Both the position numbers and the translations under genes were made by a program. A stretch of DNA of 64,000 nt from an uncultured Celeribacter sp. (lineage in GTDB: Bacteria > Pseudomonadota > Alphaproteobacteria > Rhodobacterales > Rhodobacteraceae): the NCBI RefSeq assembly GCF_963675965.1, contig NZ_OY780935.1, positions 62,001 to 126,000 of the forward strand. Reading direction: 5' to 3'. This document shows positions 24,513 through 35,499 of this stretch, in pieces; the stretch's first letter is position 1; the number at the start of each line of letters is the position of its first letter. The notes under the pieces are model-generated. The model saw nothing but the letters and a program-made list of their open reading frames with translations, did no database searches and was not told where the DNA came from.

Positions 24513-27500
24513 ATGAAAATCGAACGCAAATTCACGACGGCAGGCGAAGATGCATATGCGGCGCTGAAGTTTTCCAAAACTTCCTCGGAAATCCGCAATC
24601 CAGACGGCACGGTGGTGTTCAAACTCGACGATTGCGAGATCCCTGCGAAATGGTCGCAGGTGGCCTCAGACGTTATCGCCCAGAAATATTTCCGCAAGGC
24701 AGGCGTACCTGCGGCTCTGAAGAAGGTGCGTGAAAAAGGCGTTCCGTCCTTCCTGTGGCGCTCGGTGCCCGATGAGGCTGCGCTGGAAAAGCTGCCCGAG
24801 GAAGACCGCTATACCGGGGAAATCTCGGCCAAGCAGGTGTTTGATCGTCTTGCCGGGGCTTGGGCCTATTGGGGTTGGAAGGGCGGCTATTTCACCTCGG
24901 AAGAGGACGCGCGTGCCTATTACGATGAAATGCGGTTCACGCTTGCGGCTCAGATGGGCGCGCCGAACAGCCCGCAGTGGTTCAACACCGGCCTGCACTG
25001 GGCCTATGGCATCGACGGTCCGGGGCAGGGGCATTATTACGTCGATTACAAATCAGGGGAGCTGACCCGCTCGGCCTCGGCCTATGAACATCCGCAGCCG
25101 CATGCGTGTTTCATTCAATCGGTGGCCGACGATCTGGTGTCGGATGGCGGCATCATGGATCTTTGGGTGCGGGAGGCCCGCCTGTTCAAATACGGGTCAG
25201 GCACGGGCACCAATTTTTCCTCGCTTCGTGCGGCGAATGAATCTCTTTCGGGCGGAGGCAAATCCTCGGGCCTGATGGGCTTTCTGAAAATCGGCGACCG
25301 TGCCGCAGGCGCGATCAAATCGGGCGGCACCACGCGCCGGGCCGCCAAGATGGTGATCTGCGACATGGATCACCCCGACATTGAAGAGTTCATCAACTGG
25401 AAGGTGATCGAGGAACAAAAGGTGGCGTCCATCGTTGCCGGTTCCAAAATGCATGAACGCCAGCTCAATGCGATCTTCGACGCCATTGGCACATGGGACG
25501 GGGCAGAGGCGGACGCCTTTGATCCCAAGAAGAACCCGGCGCTCAAAGCTGCGGTAAAATCTGCCAAGCAGGTTGCGATCCCCGAAACCTATGTCAAACG
25601 CGTGCTCGACTACGCCAGACAGGGCTACGCCTCGATCGAGTTCCCGACCTATGACACCGATTGGGACAGCGAAGCCTATGCCTCTGTCTCGGGTCAGAAT
25701 TCAAACAATTCGGTGCGTGTCACCGATGCGTTTCTGAAGGCCGTTAAGGACGATTCCGACTGGGAGCTTTTGCGCCGCACAGACGGTAAAGTCGCCAAGA
25801 CCGTTCGGGCGCGTGAGCTGTGGGAACAGGTGGGTCATGCCGCCTGGGCCTGCGCCGATCCGGGCATTCAGTTCCATGACACGATCAACGCCTGGCATAC
25901 CTGCCCGGAAGATGGCGATATTCGCGGTTCCAACCCGTGCTCAGAATATATGTTCCTCGATGACACGGCTTGTAACCTGGCCTCGATGAACCTGCTGACC
26001 TTCTTGCACGACGGCGTGTTCGATGCGCAAAGCTACATGCATGCGACGCGGCTTTGGACGCTGACGCTGGAAATTTCGGTGATGATGGCGCAATTCCCGT
26101 CCAAGGAAATCGCGCAGCGCAGCTATGATTTCCGCACGTTGGGTCTGGGCTATGCCAACATCGGCGGGCTGCTGATGAACATGGGTCTGGGCTATGACAG
26201 CGACGAAGGCCGGGCTTTGGCTGGGGCTTTGACGGCGATCCTGACGGGGGTGTCCTATGCGACCTCGGCGGAGATCGCGGGCGAGCTAGGGGCCTTTGCC
26301 CAATTTGAGAAAAACCGGGATCATATGTTGCGCGTGATCCGCAATCATCGCACTGCGGCCTATGGGAAAACCTCTGGATACAAAGGGTTGGAGGTCAAAC
26401 CTGTAGCGCTGGATCATGCCAATTGCCCGGACGCCAATCTGGTCGAGTTGGCCCGGACGGCTTGGGACGAGGCGCTGAGCCTTGGTGAAAAGCATGGCTA
26501 CCGCAACGCGCAGGTCTCTGTGATTGCGCCCACCGGCACCATCGGTCTGGTGATGGATTGCGACACGACGGGGATTGAGCCGGACTTTGCGCTGGTAAAA
26601 TTCAAGAAACTCGCAGGGGGCGGCTATTTCAAGATCATCAACCGTTCTGTGCCTGCCGCGCTGACCAAGCTTGGCTACAGCTCTAGCCAGATCGAGGAAA
26701 TCGTTTCCTATGCCGTGGGCCACGGGTCGCTGGGCAATGCGCCGGGGATCAATCACACGGCGCTCATCGGGCACGGCTTTGGCCCCGAACAGATCGATAA
26801 GATCGAAGCGGCGCTGCCGTCGGCCTTTGACATCCGTTTCGTGTTCAACCAATGGACGCTTGGCGCGGATTTCTGCACCGGGACCTTGGGCATCCCGACG
26901 GAAAAACTGAATGATCCGTCCTTTGATCTGCTGCGCAGCCTCGGTTTTACCAAAGCGGAAATCGACGCAGCCAATGACCATGTCTGCGGCACGATGACAC
27001 TGGAAGGCGCCCCCTTCTTGCGCGAAGATCACTACCATGTCTTCGACTGCGCCAATGCCTGCGGCAAGAAGGGCAAGCGTTACCTGTCGGTGAACAGCCA
27101 CATCACCATGATGGCGGCCGCCCAGTCGTTTATTTCCGGCGCGATCTCCAAGACGATCAACATGCCGAATGACGCGACCATCGAAGATTGCCTGGACGCC
27201 TATGAGCTGTCCTGGTCGCTTGGGGTCAAAGCCAATGCGCTTTACCGCGATGGTTCGAAGCTGAGCCAGCCTCTGGCGACGGCGCTGATCGAAGATGATG
27301 AGGAGGCCGAAGAAATTCTGGCTTCGGGAACCCCGCAGGAAAAGGCGGCGGTTCTGGCCGAAAAAATCGTCGAGAAAGTGGTGATCAAAGAGGTGGCCCG
27401 TGGGCGCGAAAAGCTGCCCAGCCGCCGCAAGGGCTACACCCAGAAATCCGTGGTCGGCGGTCACAAGGTCTATCTGCGCACTGGCGAATATGAGGACGGG

Positions 27501-28208
27501 TCCCTGGGGGAAATCTTCATCGATATGCACAAAGAGGGGGCGGGCTTCCGGGCGATGATGAACAATTTCGCCATCGCCGTTTCGGTCGGCCTGCAATATG
27601 GCGTGCCGCTGGAAGAATTCGTCGATGCCTTCACCTTCACCAAGTTCGAACCCTCGGGGATGGTGCAGGGCAATGACAGCATCAAGAATGCCACCTCCAT
27701 TCTGGACTATATTTTCCGGGAACTGGCGGTATCCTATCTGGATCGCACCGATCTGGCCCATGTGAAGCCGCAGGGCGCGGCCTTTGACGATCTGGGCCGC
27801 GACGCGGCGCATGCGAAATCCAACGTGCAGGAACCCTCCGGGGCGGCCTCGGCCAAATCGATCGAGGTACTGAAACAGATTTCCTCGACCGGTTATCTGC
27901 GCAAACGCCTGCCGCAGGAGCTGGTGGTGTTGCAGGGCGGGGTGCATTCCGGGGCAACCGCGCTGGACGGTTCAATCGATCCCGAGGTCGCGCTGCAGAC
28001 ACTGGTGCCTGAGGCCAAGGCGGCCGTGTCACCGACGACTGGCTCAACCGCCCTCAGCACAGGAAGCGTCACAATGGATGCGCGCACCAAAGCCAGGATG
28101 CAGGGCTATGAGGGCGACCCCTGTGGCGAATGCGGCAACTACACGTTGGTGCGCAATGGCACCTGCATGAAGTGCAACACCTGCGGCGGGACGTCCGGCT
28201 GCAGCTGA
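24513..28208 (+). CDS. nrdJ: Vitamin B12-dependent ribonucleotide reductase, class II
   Basis: A 1231-residue adenosylcobalamin-dependent ribonucleotide reductase, the long NrdJ form of alphaproteobacteria. It reduces ribonucleotides to deoxyribonucleotides with or without oxygen. NSPQWFNTG, GSGTGTNFSSLR, NPCSEYMFLDDTACNLASMN and PTGTIGLVMDCDTTGIEPD mark the catalytic barrel. The C-terminus has a CxxC ribbon (CGECGNYTLVRNGTCMKC) and ends GGTSGCS, which likely re-reduces the active site. It stands alone with a good terminator behind it. B12 dependence is common in roseobacters. Confidence 0.97.
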   Translation: MKIERKFTTAGEDAYAALKFSKTSSEIRNPDGTVVFKLDDCEIPAKWSQVASDVIAQKYFRKAGVPAALKKVREKGVPSFLWRSVPDEAALEKLPEEDRYTGEISAKQVFDRLAGAWAYWGWKGGYFTSEEDARAYYDEMRFTLAAQMGAPNSPQWFNTGLHWAYGIDGPGQGHYYVDYKSGELTRSASAYEHPQPHACFIQSVADDLVSDGGIMDLWVREARLFKYGSGTGTNFSSLRAANESLSGGGKSSGLMGFLKIGDRAAGAIKSGGTTRRAAKMVICDMDHPDIEEFINWKVIEEQKVASIVAGSKMHERQLNAIFDAIGTWDGAEADAFDPKKNPALKAAVKSAKQVAIPETYVKRVLDYARQGYASIEFPTYDTDWDSEAYASVSGQNSNNSVRVTDAFLKAVKDDSDWELLRRTDGKVAKTVRARELWEQVGHAAWACADPGIQFHDTINAWHTCPEDGDIRGSNPCSEYMFLDDTACNLASMNLLTFLHDGVFDAQSYMHATRLWTLTLEISVMMAQFPSKEIAQRSYDFRTLGLGYANIGGLLMNMGLGYDSDEGRALAGALTAILTGVSYATSAEIAGELGAFAQFEKNRDHMLRVIRNHRTAAYGKTSGYKGLEVKPVALDHANCPDANLVELARTAWDEALSLGEKHGYRNAQVSVIAPTGTIGLVMDCDTTGIEPDFALVKFKKLAGGGYFKIINRSVPAALTKLGYSSSQIEEIVSYAVGHGSLGNAPGINHTALIGHGFGPEQIDKIEAALPSAFDIRFVFNQWTLGADFCTGTLGIPTEKLNDPSFDLLRSLGFTKAEIDAANDHVCGTMTLEGAPFLREDHYHVFDCANACGKKGKRYLSVNSHITMMAAAQSFISGAISKTINMPNDATIEDCLDAYELSWSLGVKANALYRDGSKLSQPLATALIEDDEEAEEILASGTPQEKAAVLAEKIVEKVVIKEVARGREKLPSRRKGYTQKSVVGGHKVYLRTGEYEDGSLGEIFIDMHKEGAGFRAMMNNFAIAVSVGLQYGVPLEEFVDAFTFTKFEPSGMVQGNDSIKNATSILDYIFRELAVSYLDRTDLAHVKPQGAAFDDLGRDAAHAKSNVQEPSGAASAKSIEVLKQISSTGYLRKRLPQELVVLQGGVHSGATALDGSIDPEVALQTLVPEAKAAVSPTTGSTALSTGSVTMDARTKARMQGYEGDPCGECGNYTLVRNGTCMKCNTCGGTSGCS

Positions 28209-28322
28209 GCCTGCGCAGGCAAACAAGGTTCCGGAGCGGATGCGTTCGCTCCAGACGCGGGTCAGGCCGCAGGCATAAAATCTACCGGGCGGTATCAAAT
28301 AGTGAGCCTGATCAGCGAACCT

Positions 28323-28350
28323 CGGGGGGCCAATTGGCTCCCCGTTTTTC
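28323..28350 (+). terminator. Intrinsic terminator of nrdJ
   Basis: CGGGG and CCCCG arms enclose a self-complementary CCAATTGG core, followed at once by TTTTT. It lies 115 bases after the nrdJ stop. Confidence 0.85.
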
Positions 28351-28413
28351 TGTTGGTTATATAGATGCCTGGGGCAGTTGGCTTGCGAGGCGACAAGACG
28401 TCGAAGGATGCTT

Positions 28414-28677
28414 CTAGGCCACCAGGCTGCGTGCCAGATCGCGCAGGCTTTGCGGCAGATCGGGGGCGGCGTTGTGGTAAAGCGGGGTCAGTTCGTAGCA
28501 ACTGCGCAGGCCGTTTTCACTGCGGGTCTTGACCGCAACCATTGTGCCAGCTTCGGGCATGAGAAAGGATCCCGTCAGCACGTCAAGCCCCTCCGCAAAG
28601 GCGAGGTCTCCGTTGTCGCTGCACCAGACGATGGCCTTATGGGCGTTTGTGTCAGACCAGATCACAATTCCATCCAT
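28414..28677 (-). CDS. Small conserved hypothetical protein
   Basis: An 87-residue acidic protein, convergent with nrdJ. It has a compact beta-rich look (IVIWSDTNAHKAIVWCSDNGDLAFAEG, SFLMPEAGTMVAVKTRSENG). It resembles small uncharacterised proteins I associate with Rhodobacterales, but I cannot name a family. Composition and third-position G/C are like those of its neighbours, so it is probably real. No function is inferred. Confidence 0.6.
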   Translation of the reverse strand: MDGIVIWSDTNAHKAIVWCSDNGDLAFAEGLDVLTGSFLMPEAGTMVAVKTRSENGLRSCYELTPLYHNAAPDLPQSLRDLARSLVA

Positions 28678-28895
28678 GTCATTTCACCCTTTACCTTTGA
28701 AACGTCCAAAGTTGGCTATGAAATTGAGCATATAGGGCCAGTCTAGAATGTGGAAACGGGGTGTTCTGTGTCAGAAATCCCGCTGGATGACGCTGGTCAG
28801 CGACATTTTTGTAATTTTTACCAAGCGCGTTTTAAATAACGTTTTCAACTTCCAGAGTAGCACGTCATAGTTGTCGCGACGTCAGGCTGGGGTGA

Positions 28896-29783
28896 GTGGG
28901 GCGCGCCAGGACGAATATGATGGGGGCAAGTCGCCACTTCGGGCAAATCGGGGATGGGCGGCTTGGTGGATGGCTTTTGAAACAGACGGATTTGTCTCCG
29001 ACGGACTTGCGGGGCATTTTTGGTGCGAATTTGAGGGAGCTTGCCGCGCGCGAGCCCTCTGTTGCGCAACTCTGCCGTAATATCGGCATCAATCGCACGC
29101 AGTTCAATCGCTATCTGAACGGGGAGGCCTTCCCGCGACCGGATGTTCTGTATCGGATTTGTTGCCACTTCGATGTGGACGCACGCGTTCTTCTGGAGCC
29201 TCTGTGGCAGGTGGAGCGGCAGGGGAAAACTGATGCGGCGGTGCTGTCTGTGGCGCGCTATTTCGGGGCGCTTGGGTCAATGGCGCTTGAGGCGTCGGTC
29301 TTGCCGGACGGTGCCTATCGCCTGTTTCGGCTCTCGTATTTCGATGACACGGCGCTGAGCTGTCACATGTTCACGAGCCGTCGCGATGCGGCTGGCGTGG
29401 TGCGGATGCGGGGATATATGTCGGGCGAGGCCAGCCTGCGCCTTGGATTGCCGAAAGCGAATGCCGATAGGAGACTGTTGGGGGTGGTGTTTCGCCAGAT
29501 GAATGGATTTTCTTTCGTTCTGGCGCTGAGACAGATACCGCTGATGTTCTTGGGTGGTTTCGAACCCAATTATCTTGGCCATCCGCAGTTCTATTCCGGG
29601 TCGCTGATTTCGAGCCACGATGTGTCCAGCCCGACACCAATCCTGATCGAGCGCCTTGAGCCAACATTGGCTGCCATGTTGGCCGCGCGTCACAGTATCG
29701 GCGTGCATCCGCGCGAGACATATAGTCCTTTGGTCCAAGGCTATTTTAGTCGCTGTCAGACCCGGAGTGTCGTTGCGACCTGA
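28896..29783 (+). CDS. XRE-type helix-turn-helix regulator
   Basis: About 290 residues. A lambda-repressor-like helix-turn-helix spans about 43-105 (FGANLRELAAREPSVAQLCRN, INRTQFNRYLNGEAFPRPD). The rest (about 115-290) is an unrecognised sensor domain. The start is uncertain: GTG at 28896 or ATG at 28917/28920, none with a clear ribosome site. It stands alone and ends at a bidirectional terminator. Targets are unknown. Confidence 0.7.
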   Translation: MGRARTNMMGASRHFGQIGDGRLGGWLLKQTDLSPTDLRGIFGANLRELAAREPSVAQLCRNIGINRTQFNRYLNGEAFPRPDVLYRICCHFDVDARVLLEPLWQVERQGKTDAAVLSVARYFGALGSMALEASVLPDGAYRLFRLSYFDDTALSCHMFTSRRDAAGVVRMRGYMSGEASLRLGLPKANADRRLLGVVFRQMNGFSFVLALRQIPLMFLGGFEPNYLGHPQFYSGSLISSHDVSSPTPILIERLEPTLAAMLAARHSIGVHPRETYSPLVQGYFSRCQTRSVVAT

Positions 29784-29792
29784 GTGCGTCCA

Positions 29793-29825
29793 CGAAAAAA
29801 AAGGGCCTTCAAAGGCCCCTTTTGT
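29793..29825. terminator. Bidirectional terminator between XRE gene and ilvN
   Basis: An A8 run, the hairpin GGGCCTT-CA-AAGGCCC, and a TTTTGTTTT run make a symmetric terminator that can stop both the plus-strand regulator transcript and the minus-strand ilvBN transcript. Confidence 0.9.
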
Positions 29826-29849
29826 TTTCCAAATCTGGGCGGGCAGGCG

Positions 29850-30416
29850 TCAGTCTCGGCCACCACGGGCCAGCGCCGCCACGCCGGTGCGTGCGGTTTC
29901 AATCAGCCCCAGGGGCCGCATCAGCTCGGCAAAAGCGTCGATCTTTTCCGAGGGTCCGGTCATTTCAAAGACGAAGCTTTCCAAGGTGCTGTCAACCACA
30001 TTGGCGCGGAAAATCTCGGCCAGGCGCAGTGCTTCGATGCGCTTTTCGCCGGTGCCGTGGACCTTGAACAGAGCCAGTTCACGTTCGATCGAGGGGCCTT
30101 CGACGGTCAGGTCATGCACTTCGTGGACCGGTACGATGCGGCCCACCTGGGCCTTGATCTGTTCGATCACATCGCGCGTTCCCGTCGTGACCACAGTGAT
30201 ACGCGAACGATGCCCTTCATGATCGACTTCGGCGACCGTCAGGCTTTCGATGTTGTAGCCGCGGCCTGAAAACAGACCGATGACACGGGCCAGAACGCCC
30301 GCTTCGTTGTCGACCAGAACGGCGAGGGTATGCTTTTCGATGACTTCGGCATGGTAGTCGCGAAGGTCATAGGCGGAGTGGCTCGAAGAGCCTTGTTGGA
30401 TACGTAGGGCGGACAT
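29850..30416 (-). CDS. ilvN: Acetolactate synthase small (regulatory) subunit
   Basis: A 188-residue ACT-domain protein (HTLAVLVDNEAGVLARVIGLFSGRGYNIESL) with a second ACT-like C-terminal half. It binds valine and gives feedback control to the catalytic subunit IlvB. It lies last in the ilvB operon, separated from ilvB by two micro-ORFs. GGGAGAG just before the ATG is the ribosome site. Also named ilvH in some systems. Confidence 0.95.
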   Translation of the reverse strand: MSALRIQQGSSSHSAYDLRDYHAEVIEKHTLAVLVDNEAGVLARVIGLFSGRGYNIESLTVAEVDHEGHRSRITVVTTGTRDVIEQIKAQVGRIVPVHEVHDLTVEGPSIERELALFKVHGTGEKRIEALRLAEIFRANVVDSTLESFVFEMTGPSEKIDAFAELMRPLGLIETARTGVAALARGGRD

Positions 30417-30427
30417 GTTTCTCTCCC

Positions 30428-30475
30428 TTATGCCGCGCGCTCAAGCGAGGCGATCATATGTGTCAGTGTGCGCAT
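30428..30475 (-). CDS. Coupled micro-ORF 2 (15 aa) between ilvB and ilvN
   Basis: ATG at 30475 overlaps the previous micro-ORF stop as TAATG. It encodes MRTLTHMIASLERAA and ends 11 bases before the ilvN ATG. It is too short to judge by composition. The tight overlaps suggest either translation of a peptide or ribosome hand-over to ilvN. Confidence 0.4.
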   Translation of the reverse strand: MRTLTHMIASLERAA

Positions 30476-30545
30476 TACCCGGCCAGCCCCCATGTTGCCA
30501 CAAGGGCGGCCAAGGCGTTGCGCAGCCATTTTCCAAAGCGTTTCA

Positions 30546-30546
<1 letters not shown>
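30475..30546 (-). CDS. Coupled micro-ORF 1 (23 aa) after ilvB
   Basis: ATG at 30546 overlaps the ilvB stop as TGATG. It encodes 23 residues: a basic start (MKRFGKWLRN) and a hydrophobic segment (ALAALVATWGLAG), like a small amphipathic or membrane-associated peptide. No separate ribosome site, so expression would depend on ribosomes finishing ilvB. Confidence 0.45.
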
Positions 30547-32294
<1,748 letters not shown>

Positions 32295-32333
32295 TTTTTT
32301 CTCCGTGTCACGCGTCACTGTTGTTTCGGCAAT

Positions 32334-32362
32334 AAAAAAGCCCCCGGTTTCAATCGGGGGCG
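32334..32362 (-). terminator. ilvB attenuator terminator
   Basis: On the minus strand GCGCCCCCGAT-TGAA-ACCGGGGGC forms a strong hairpin followed by TTTTTT. It lies between the leader peptide stop (32388) and the ilvB start (32294), the classic place for an attenuator. Confidence 0.88.
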
Positions 32363-32387
32363 CATGGGGATCCGTTATGGTCAACCG

Positions 32388-32435
32388 TTACCGGCCCATG
32401 CGCTTTGGTCCTACAAGTACGAGAATGCCGTTCAT
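32388..32435 (-). CDS. ilvBN leader peptide
   Basis: The 15-residue frame MNGILVLVGPKRMGR carries five consecutive branched-chain codons (Ile-Leu-Val-Leu-Val) and ends just before the attenuator hairpin. Stalling at these codons when charged branched-chain tRNAs are scarce should prevent the terminator from forming. This is a textbook arrangement, inferred from sequence only. Confidence 0.85.
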   Translation of the reverse strand: MNGILVLVGPKRMGR

Positions 32436-32464
32436 GGCGAGGGTCCTTCATTGCTTGACGGGAC

Positions 32465-32491
32465 ATTATGGTCCCCTCAAAACGGCGTCAA
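32465..32491 (-). promoter_or_regulatory. Probable sigma-70 promoter of ilvBN
   Basis: On the minus strand TTGACG (32491-32486) and CATAAT (32470-32465) are spaced by 15 bases, or 17 if TAATGT is taken as the -10. Transcription would start just before the leader peptide. Confidence 0.6.
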
Positions 32492-32621
32492 CCGGAAAAC
32501 AGGGGTTTCATTGAATAAAATGTCGCGGCGAGCATTGCTGGTGAAACAATGTTAAAGGTGCTGACCTTTTTTGAGGCGGCATTGGGCTGCGGACGGTGTC
32601 TGAGAGTGCGACGCAGTAGGG

Positions 32622-32654
32622 CGGGGACACCGTCGCTTTGGCCCGGTGTCCCCG
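32622..32654 (-). terminator. Hairpin after YbjN-like gene
   Basis: CGGGGACACCG at 32622-32632 pairs exactly with CGGTGTCCCCG at 32644-32654, 6 bases after the stop of the minus-strand gene. No T-run follows. It is terminator-like. Confidence 0.6.
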
Positions 32655-32659
32655 TTATC

Positions 32660-33145
32660 TTAGAACGAGAAATGGTCGTGGATGTCGGACAGGGCAATGC
32701 GCCACCAGTCCACCAGATCGTCAAAGTTCTTTTCGGTCAGGCCGCCGAAGAAGCTGATCGAATAATCGACCGACAGATCGCCGTCACTGTCGATGGCGGC
32801 TTTGCCAAAGCGATACTGATCGTTGAAGGCGTTCACTTCGTTGAGATCCGTGTTGACGACATCGCCGTCGAAATAGGTCGAAAAGGTCGCGCTGGTGCAG
32901 TTCTCATGGTCATCGTCACAGCCGTAGAAGAACAGCGAATACCGGTCGCCAGAGATCCGGCCGTTGAACATCGGATCACCTTCGCCGTCAGTATCTGCGG
33001 TGACACTTCCGTACCCCGACAGGATATTTTCGATTGCACCCATGCTGTTGCCGTTGATCAGAGGAGTTTGCTGGGCAAAAGCCGGGGTGCCCAGGGTGAG
33101 TGCTGCACAGCTTAGAAACGCGGCGGTGGAGAGACGGGTAAACAT
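32660..33145 (-). CDS. Exported YbjN-domain-like protein
   Basis: A 161-residue secreted protein: signal peptide about 1-24 (ending AFAQQ), then a YbjN-like domain (YSLFFYGCDDDHENCTSATF, VNAFNDQYRFGKAAIDSDGD, LTEKNFDDLVDWW). Two cysteines may form a disulfide. YbjN proteins are linked to stress and motility control in enterobacteria; no role is known for the exported form. It is a single gene between ilvBN and phoX. Confidence 0.7.
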   Translation of the reverse strand: MFTRLSTAAFLSCAALTLGTPAFAQQTPLINGNSMGAIENILSGYGSVTADTDGEGDPMFNGRISGDRYSLFFYGCDDDHENCTSATFSTYFDGDVVNTDLNEVNAFNDQYRFGKAAIDSDGDLSVDYSISFFGGLTEKNFDDLVDWWRIALSDIHDHFSF

Positions 33146-33188
33146 GGATATTGGACCTCACGAAAATTTTGGTTCGGGGAATCTTTAA

Positions 33189-33591
33189 TCAAATAATCGT
33201 CGGAAAGAAAACGGATGATCGTGAAAATTTCGTAACGCCTCGGGTGTGGGAGCTGAGGTGCAAGTCATGATTTTTAGGTGTGATCGGTCGCCGGGAAGGT
33301 ATCCGTTGGAAAAGTCCTTTGGCCCATCTTCTGGAACCGGCAAAAGAACACTCTTCACTCTTGCCCCTTAACCTCATGGAAAAATGTGCCTTTCACGTCA
33401 AGTTGCCAAGGTCTAGCTTTCTGCGCTTTGTTGTGGCGCAGCTCGTTTTACGCGGCCTTCATATATCCGTCAGATAAGTTTTACATTTATCGGTCATTTA
33501 CGTGGCGATCCCGCTGTCCGTGCGCGCTGTTCTTATGCAGTCGGCGGCAGGGGCTGAAATTATGACTGCCAATCTAGCAAAGAGGCCAGAT
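33189..33591. other. Non-coding leader upstream of phoX
   Basis: No gene seen in these 403 bases. The stretch is less G+C-rich than its neighbours and should contain promoters for the YbjN-like gene (leftward) and phoX (rightward). The phoX ATG was placed at 33592, so the open frame from 33502 is treated as leader. Confidence 0.5.
33467..33497 (+). promoter_or_regulatory. Pho-box-like repeats upstream of phoX
   Basis: CCGTCAG (33467-33473) and CGGTCAT (33491-33497) each match the CTGTCAT half-site at 5 of 7 positions, 24 bases apart, with a weak middle unit. PhoB control of phoX is well known elsewhere. The match here is imperfect. Confidence 0.35.
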
Positions 33592-35472
33592 ATGACCAAA
33601 CAAGACATTACTGATCTGTCGTGGGACGATTTCGACGAACTTCGCGACCCGCGGTCGGATGAAAATGGATTTGACGCCGTCGTGGAACGCGCCGTTTCCC
33701 GCCGTGGTTTCCTTGGCGGCGCGCTCGCCTTTGGGTCCGGTGCACTGGCAATGGGTGCTGGCCTGATGTCTTCGACCACGGCCGCGCGTGCTGAAGGCGC
33801 CGCTTTCAAATTCAAGCCGATCCCGATTGGCACCGATTTCGATATCCATGTGCCGGAAGGCTACCAGTGGAAAGTGCTCGTGCGCTGGGGCGACGCGCTG
33901 TTCTCTGATGCGGCATCTGCCTATTCGCCGGTTGCCGGCGTTGACGTGTCCAAATCCGACCGCGTTTTCGGTGAAAACACCGACGGTATGGAAATGTTCA
34001 CCGATGGCGATCACGAGATCATCACCGTGAACTCCGAATATGTGAACCCGAAAATCAACCTGCCGGAAGCCTCCGCAGGCATGCCGCAGAACGCCGATGA
34101 GGTGACGCTGCTGAAAAACATGCAGGGTGTTACGGTCATGGAAGTGACCGACAAGGGCAACGGTTATGAGGTTGTCGTGGACAGCCCCTATAACCGCCGC
34201 ATCACCCATGAAACTCAGATGACTATGGATGGTCCGGCAGCAGGTGCCGCTCTGGTTCAGACCAATGCCGATCCGGAAGGCATGTCGCCCAAAGGCACCA
34301 TGAACAACTGTGGGTCGGGCAAGACGCTCTGGGGCACCTACCTGACCTGTGAAGAGAACTTCAACGGCTACTTCGGCGCCACCGGCGATTATGAGGTGAC
34401 CGAAGGTCTGAAGCGCTACGGCATCGGCGGTGAAGGCCGTTATGCCTATGAGAAATTCGATGAGCGCTACGACCTGACCAAAGAACCGAACGAACCGCAT
34501 CGTCACGGCTGGGTCACCGAGATCAATCCGCTTGATCCGGAAAGCACCCCGGTGAAACACACCGCACTGGGCCGCTTCAAACACGAAAACGCCGAGATGG
34601 TGCAGGCCAAAGATGGCCGTGTGGTTGTCTACATGGGCGACGACGAACGTGGCGAATTCATGTATAAATTCGTCTCCAACGGCACCTACACCGAAGGTGG
34701 CTCCACCGAAGGCCTGCTGTCCGACGGCACGCTCTATGTCGCGAAGTTCAACGATGACCTGACCGGCGAATGGCTGGCTCTGACCCCGGAAACCACCGGC
34801 ATGTCGATGGAAGAGCTTCTGGTCTTCTCGCGCATCGCAGGCTCCAAAGTCGGCGCGACCACCATGGACCGTCCGGAATGGATCGCCGCCAACCCGCTGA
34901 AATGCGAAGCCTATTGCGCGCTGACCAACAACAAGAATCGCGGCGTGAAGCCGAACGCCGGTGGCGATGAAACCCCGGTGGGTGGCCCGAACCCGCGTGA
35001 GACCAACAACTTCGGTCAGATCGTGCGCTGGAAACCGGCGGGCGAAGATCACGGCGCTGACACATTTGCATGGGATCTCTATGTGATGGCCGGCAACCCG
35101 ACCGTCTACGACAACGCCTATGGCGGGTCCGACAACGTCACCGAAGGCAACATGTTCAACTCCCCGGACGGTATGGCCTTCTCTTCGGACGGGTTCCTTT
35201 GGATCCAGACCGACGGTGACGACAGCAACGAAGGCGAGTTCGCCGGCCAGGGTAACAACCAGATGCTCATCGGCAACACGGAAACCGGCGAAATCGGCCG
35301 CTTCCTAACCGCGCCGAACGGTGCCGAGGTGACGGGCCTGTGCTGGTCCGCCGATAAGAAAGTGGCCTTTGTCGGCATCCAGCACCCGGGTGGTTCCTGG
35401 CCGGATGGTGCTGGCAAACCGCGTTCTTCCATCGTCGCCGTCTGGCGCGAAGACGGTGCGCTGATCGGCTAA
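33592..35472 (+). CDS. phoX: Alkaline phosphatase PhoX family
   Basis: A 626-residue Tat-exported calcium/iron-type alkaline phosphatase. The Tat motif SRRGFLGG sits about 36 residues from the start, late but usual for this family, and the signal ends AARAEG. Family landmarks include NNCGSGKTLWGTYLTCEENFNG, HRHGWVTEI, LGRFKHENAEM and MNSPDGMAFSSDGFLWIQTDG-like motifs binding metals. It releases phosphate from organic phosphoesters in the periplasm. ATG at 33592 has AGAGG at the right distance; the upstream start at 33502 does not. Confidence 0.93.
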   Translation: MTKQDITDLSWDDFDELRDPRSDENGFDAVVERAVSRRGFLGGALAFGSGALAMGAGLMSSTTAARAEGAAFKFKPIPIGTDFDIHVPEGYQWKVLVRWGDALFSDAASAYSPVAGVDVSKSDRVFGENTDGMEMFTDGDHEIITVNSEYVNPKINLPEASAGMPQNADEVTLLKNMQGVTVMEVTDKGNGYEVVVDSPYNRRITHETQMTMDGPAAGAALVQTNADPEGMSPKGTMNNCGSGKTLWGTYLTCEENFNGYFGATGDYEVTEGLKRYGIGGEGRYAYEKFDERYDLTKEPNEPHRHGWVTEINPLDPESTPVKHTALGRFKHENAEMVQAKDGRVVVYMGDDERGEFMYKFVSNGTYTEGGSTEGLLSDGTLYVAKFNDDLTGEWLALTPETTGMSMEELLVFSRIAGSKVGATTMDRPEWIAANPLKCEAYCALTNNKNRGVKPNAGGDETPVGGPNPRETNNFGQIVRWKPAGEDHGADTFAWDLYVMAGNPTVYDNAYGGSDNVTEGNMFNSPDGMAFSSDGFLWIQTDGDDSNEGEFAGQGNNQMLIGNTETGEIGRFLTAPNGAEVTGLCWSADKKVAFVGIQHPGGSWPDGAGKPRSSIVAVWREDGALIG

Positions 35473-35499
35473 GCCGACAGGACAGGCAATATCAGGCGA

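Noticed and set aside
26286..27947. 553-codon minus-strand frame opposite nrdJ
   Set aside because: It is a shadow of the strongly conserved nrdJ.
33574..35052. 492-codon minus-strand frame opposite phoX
   Set aside because: It is a reverse shadow of phoX with no family sequence.
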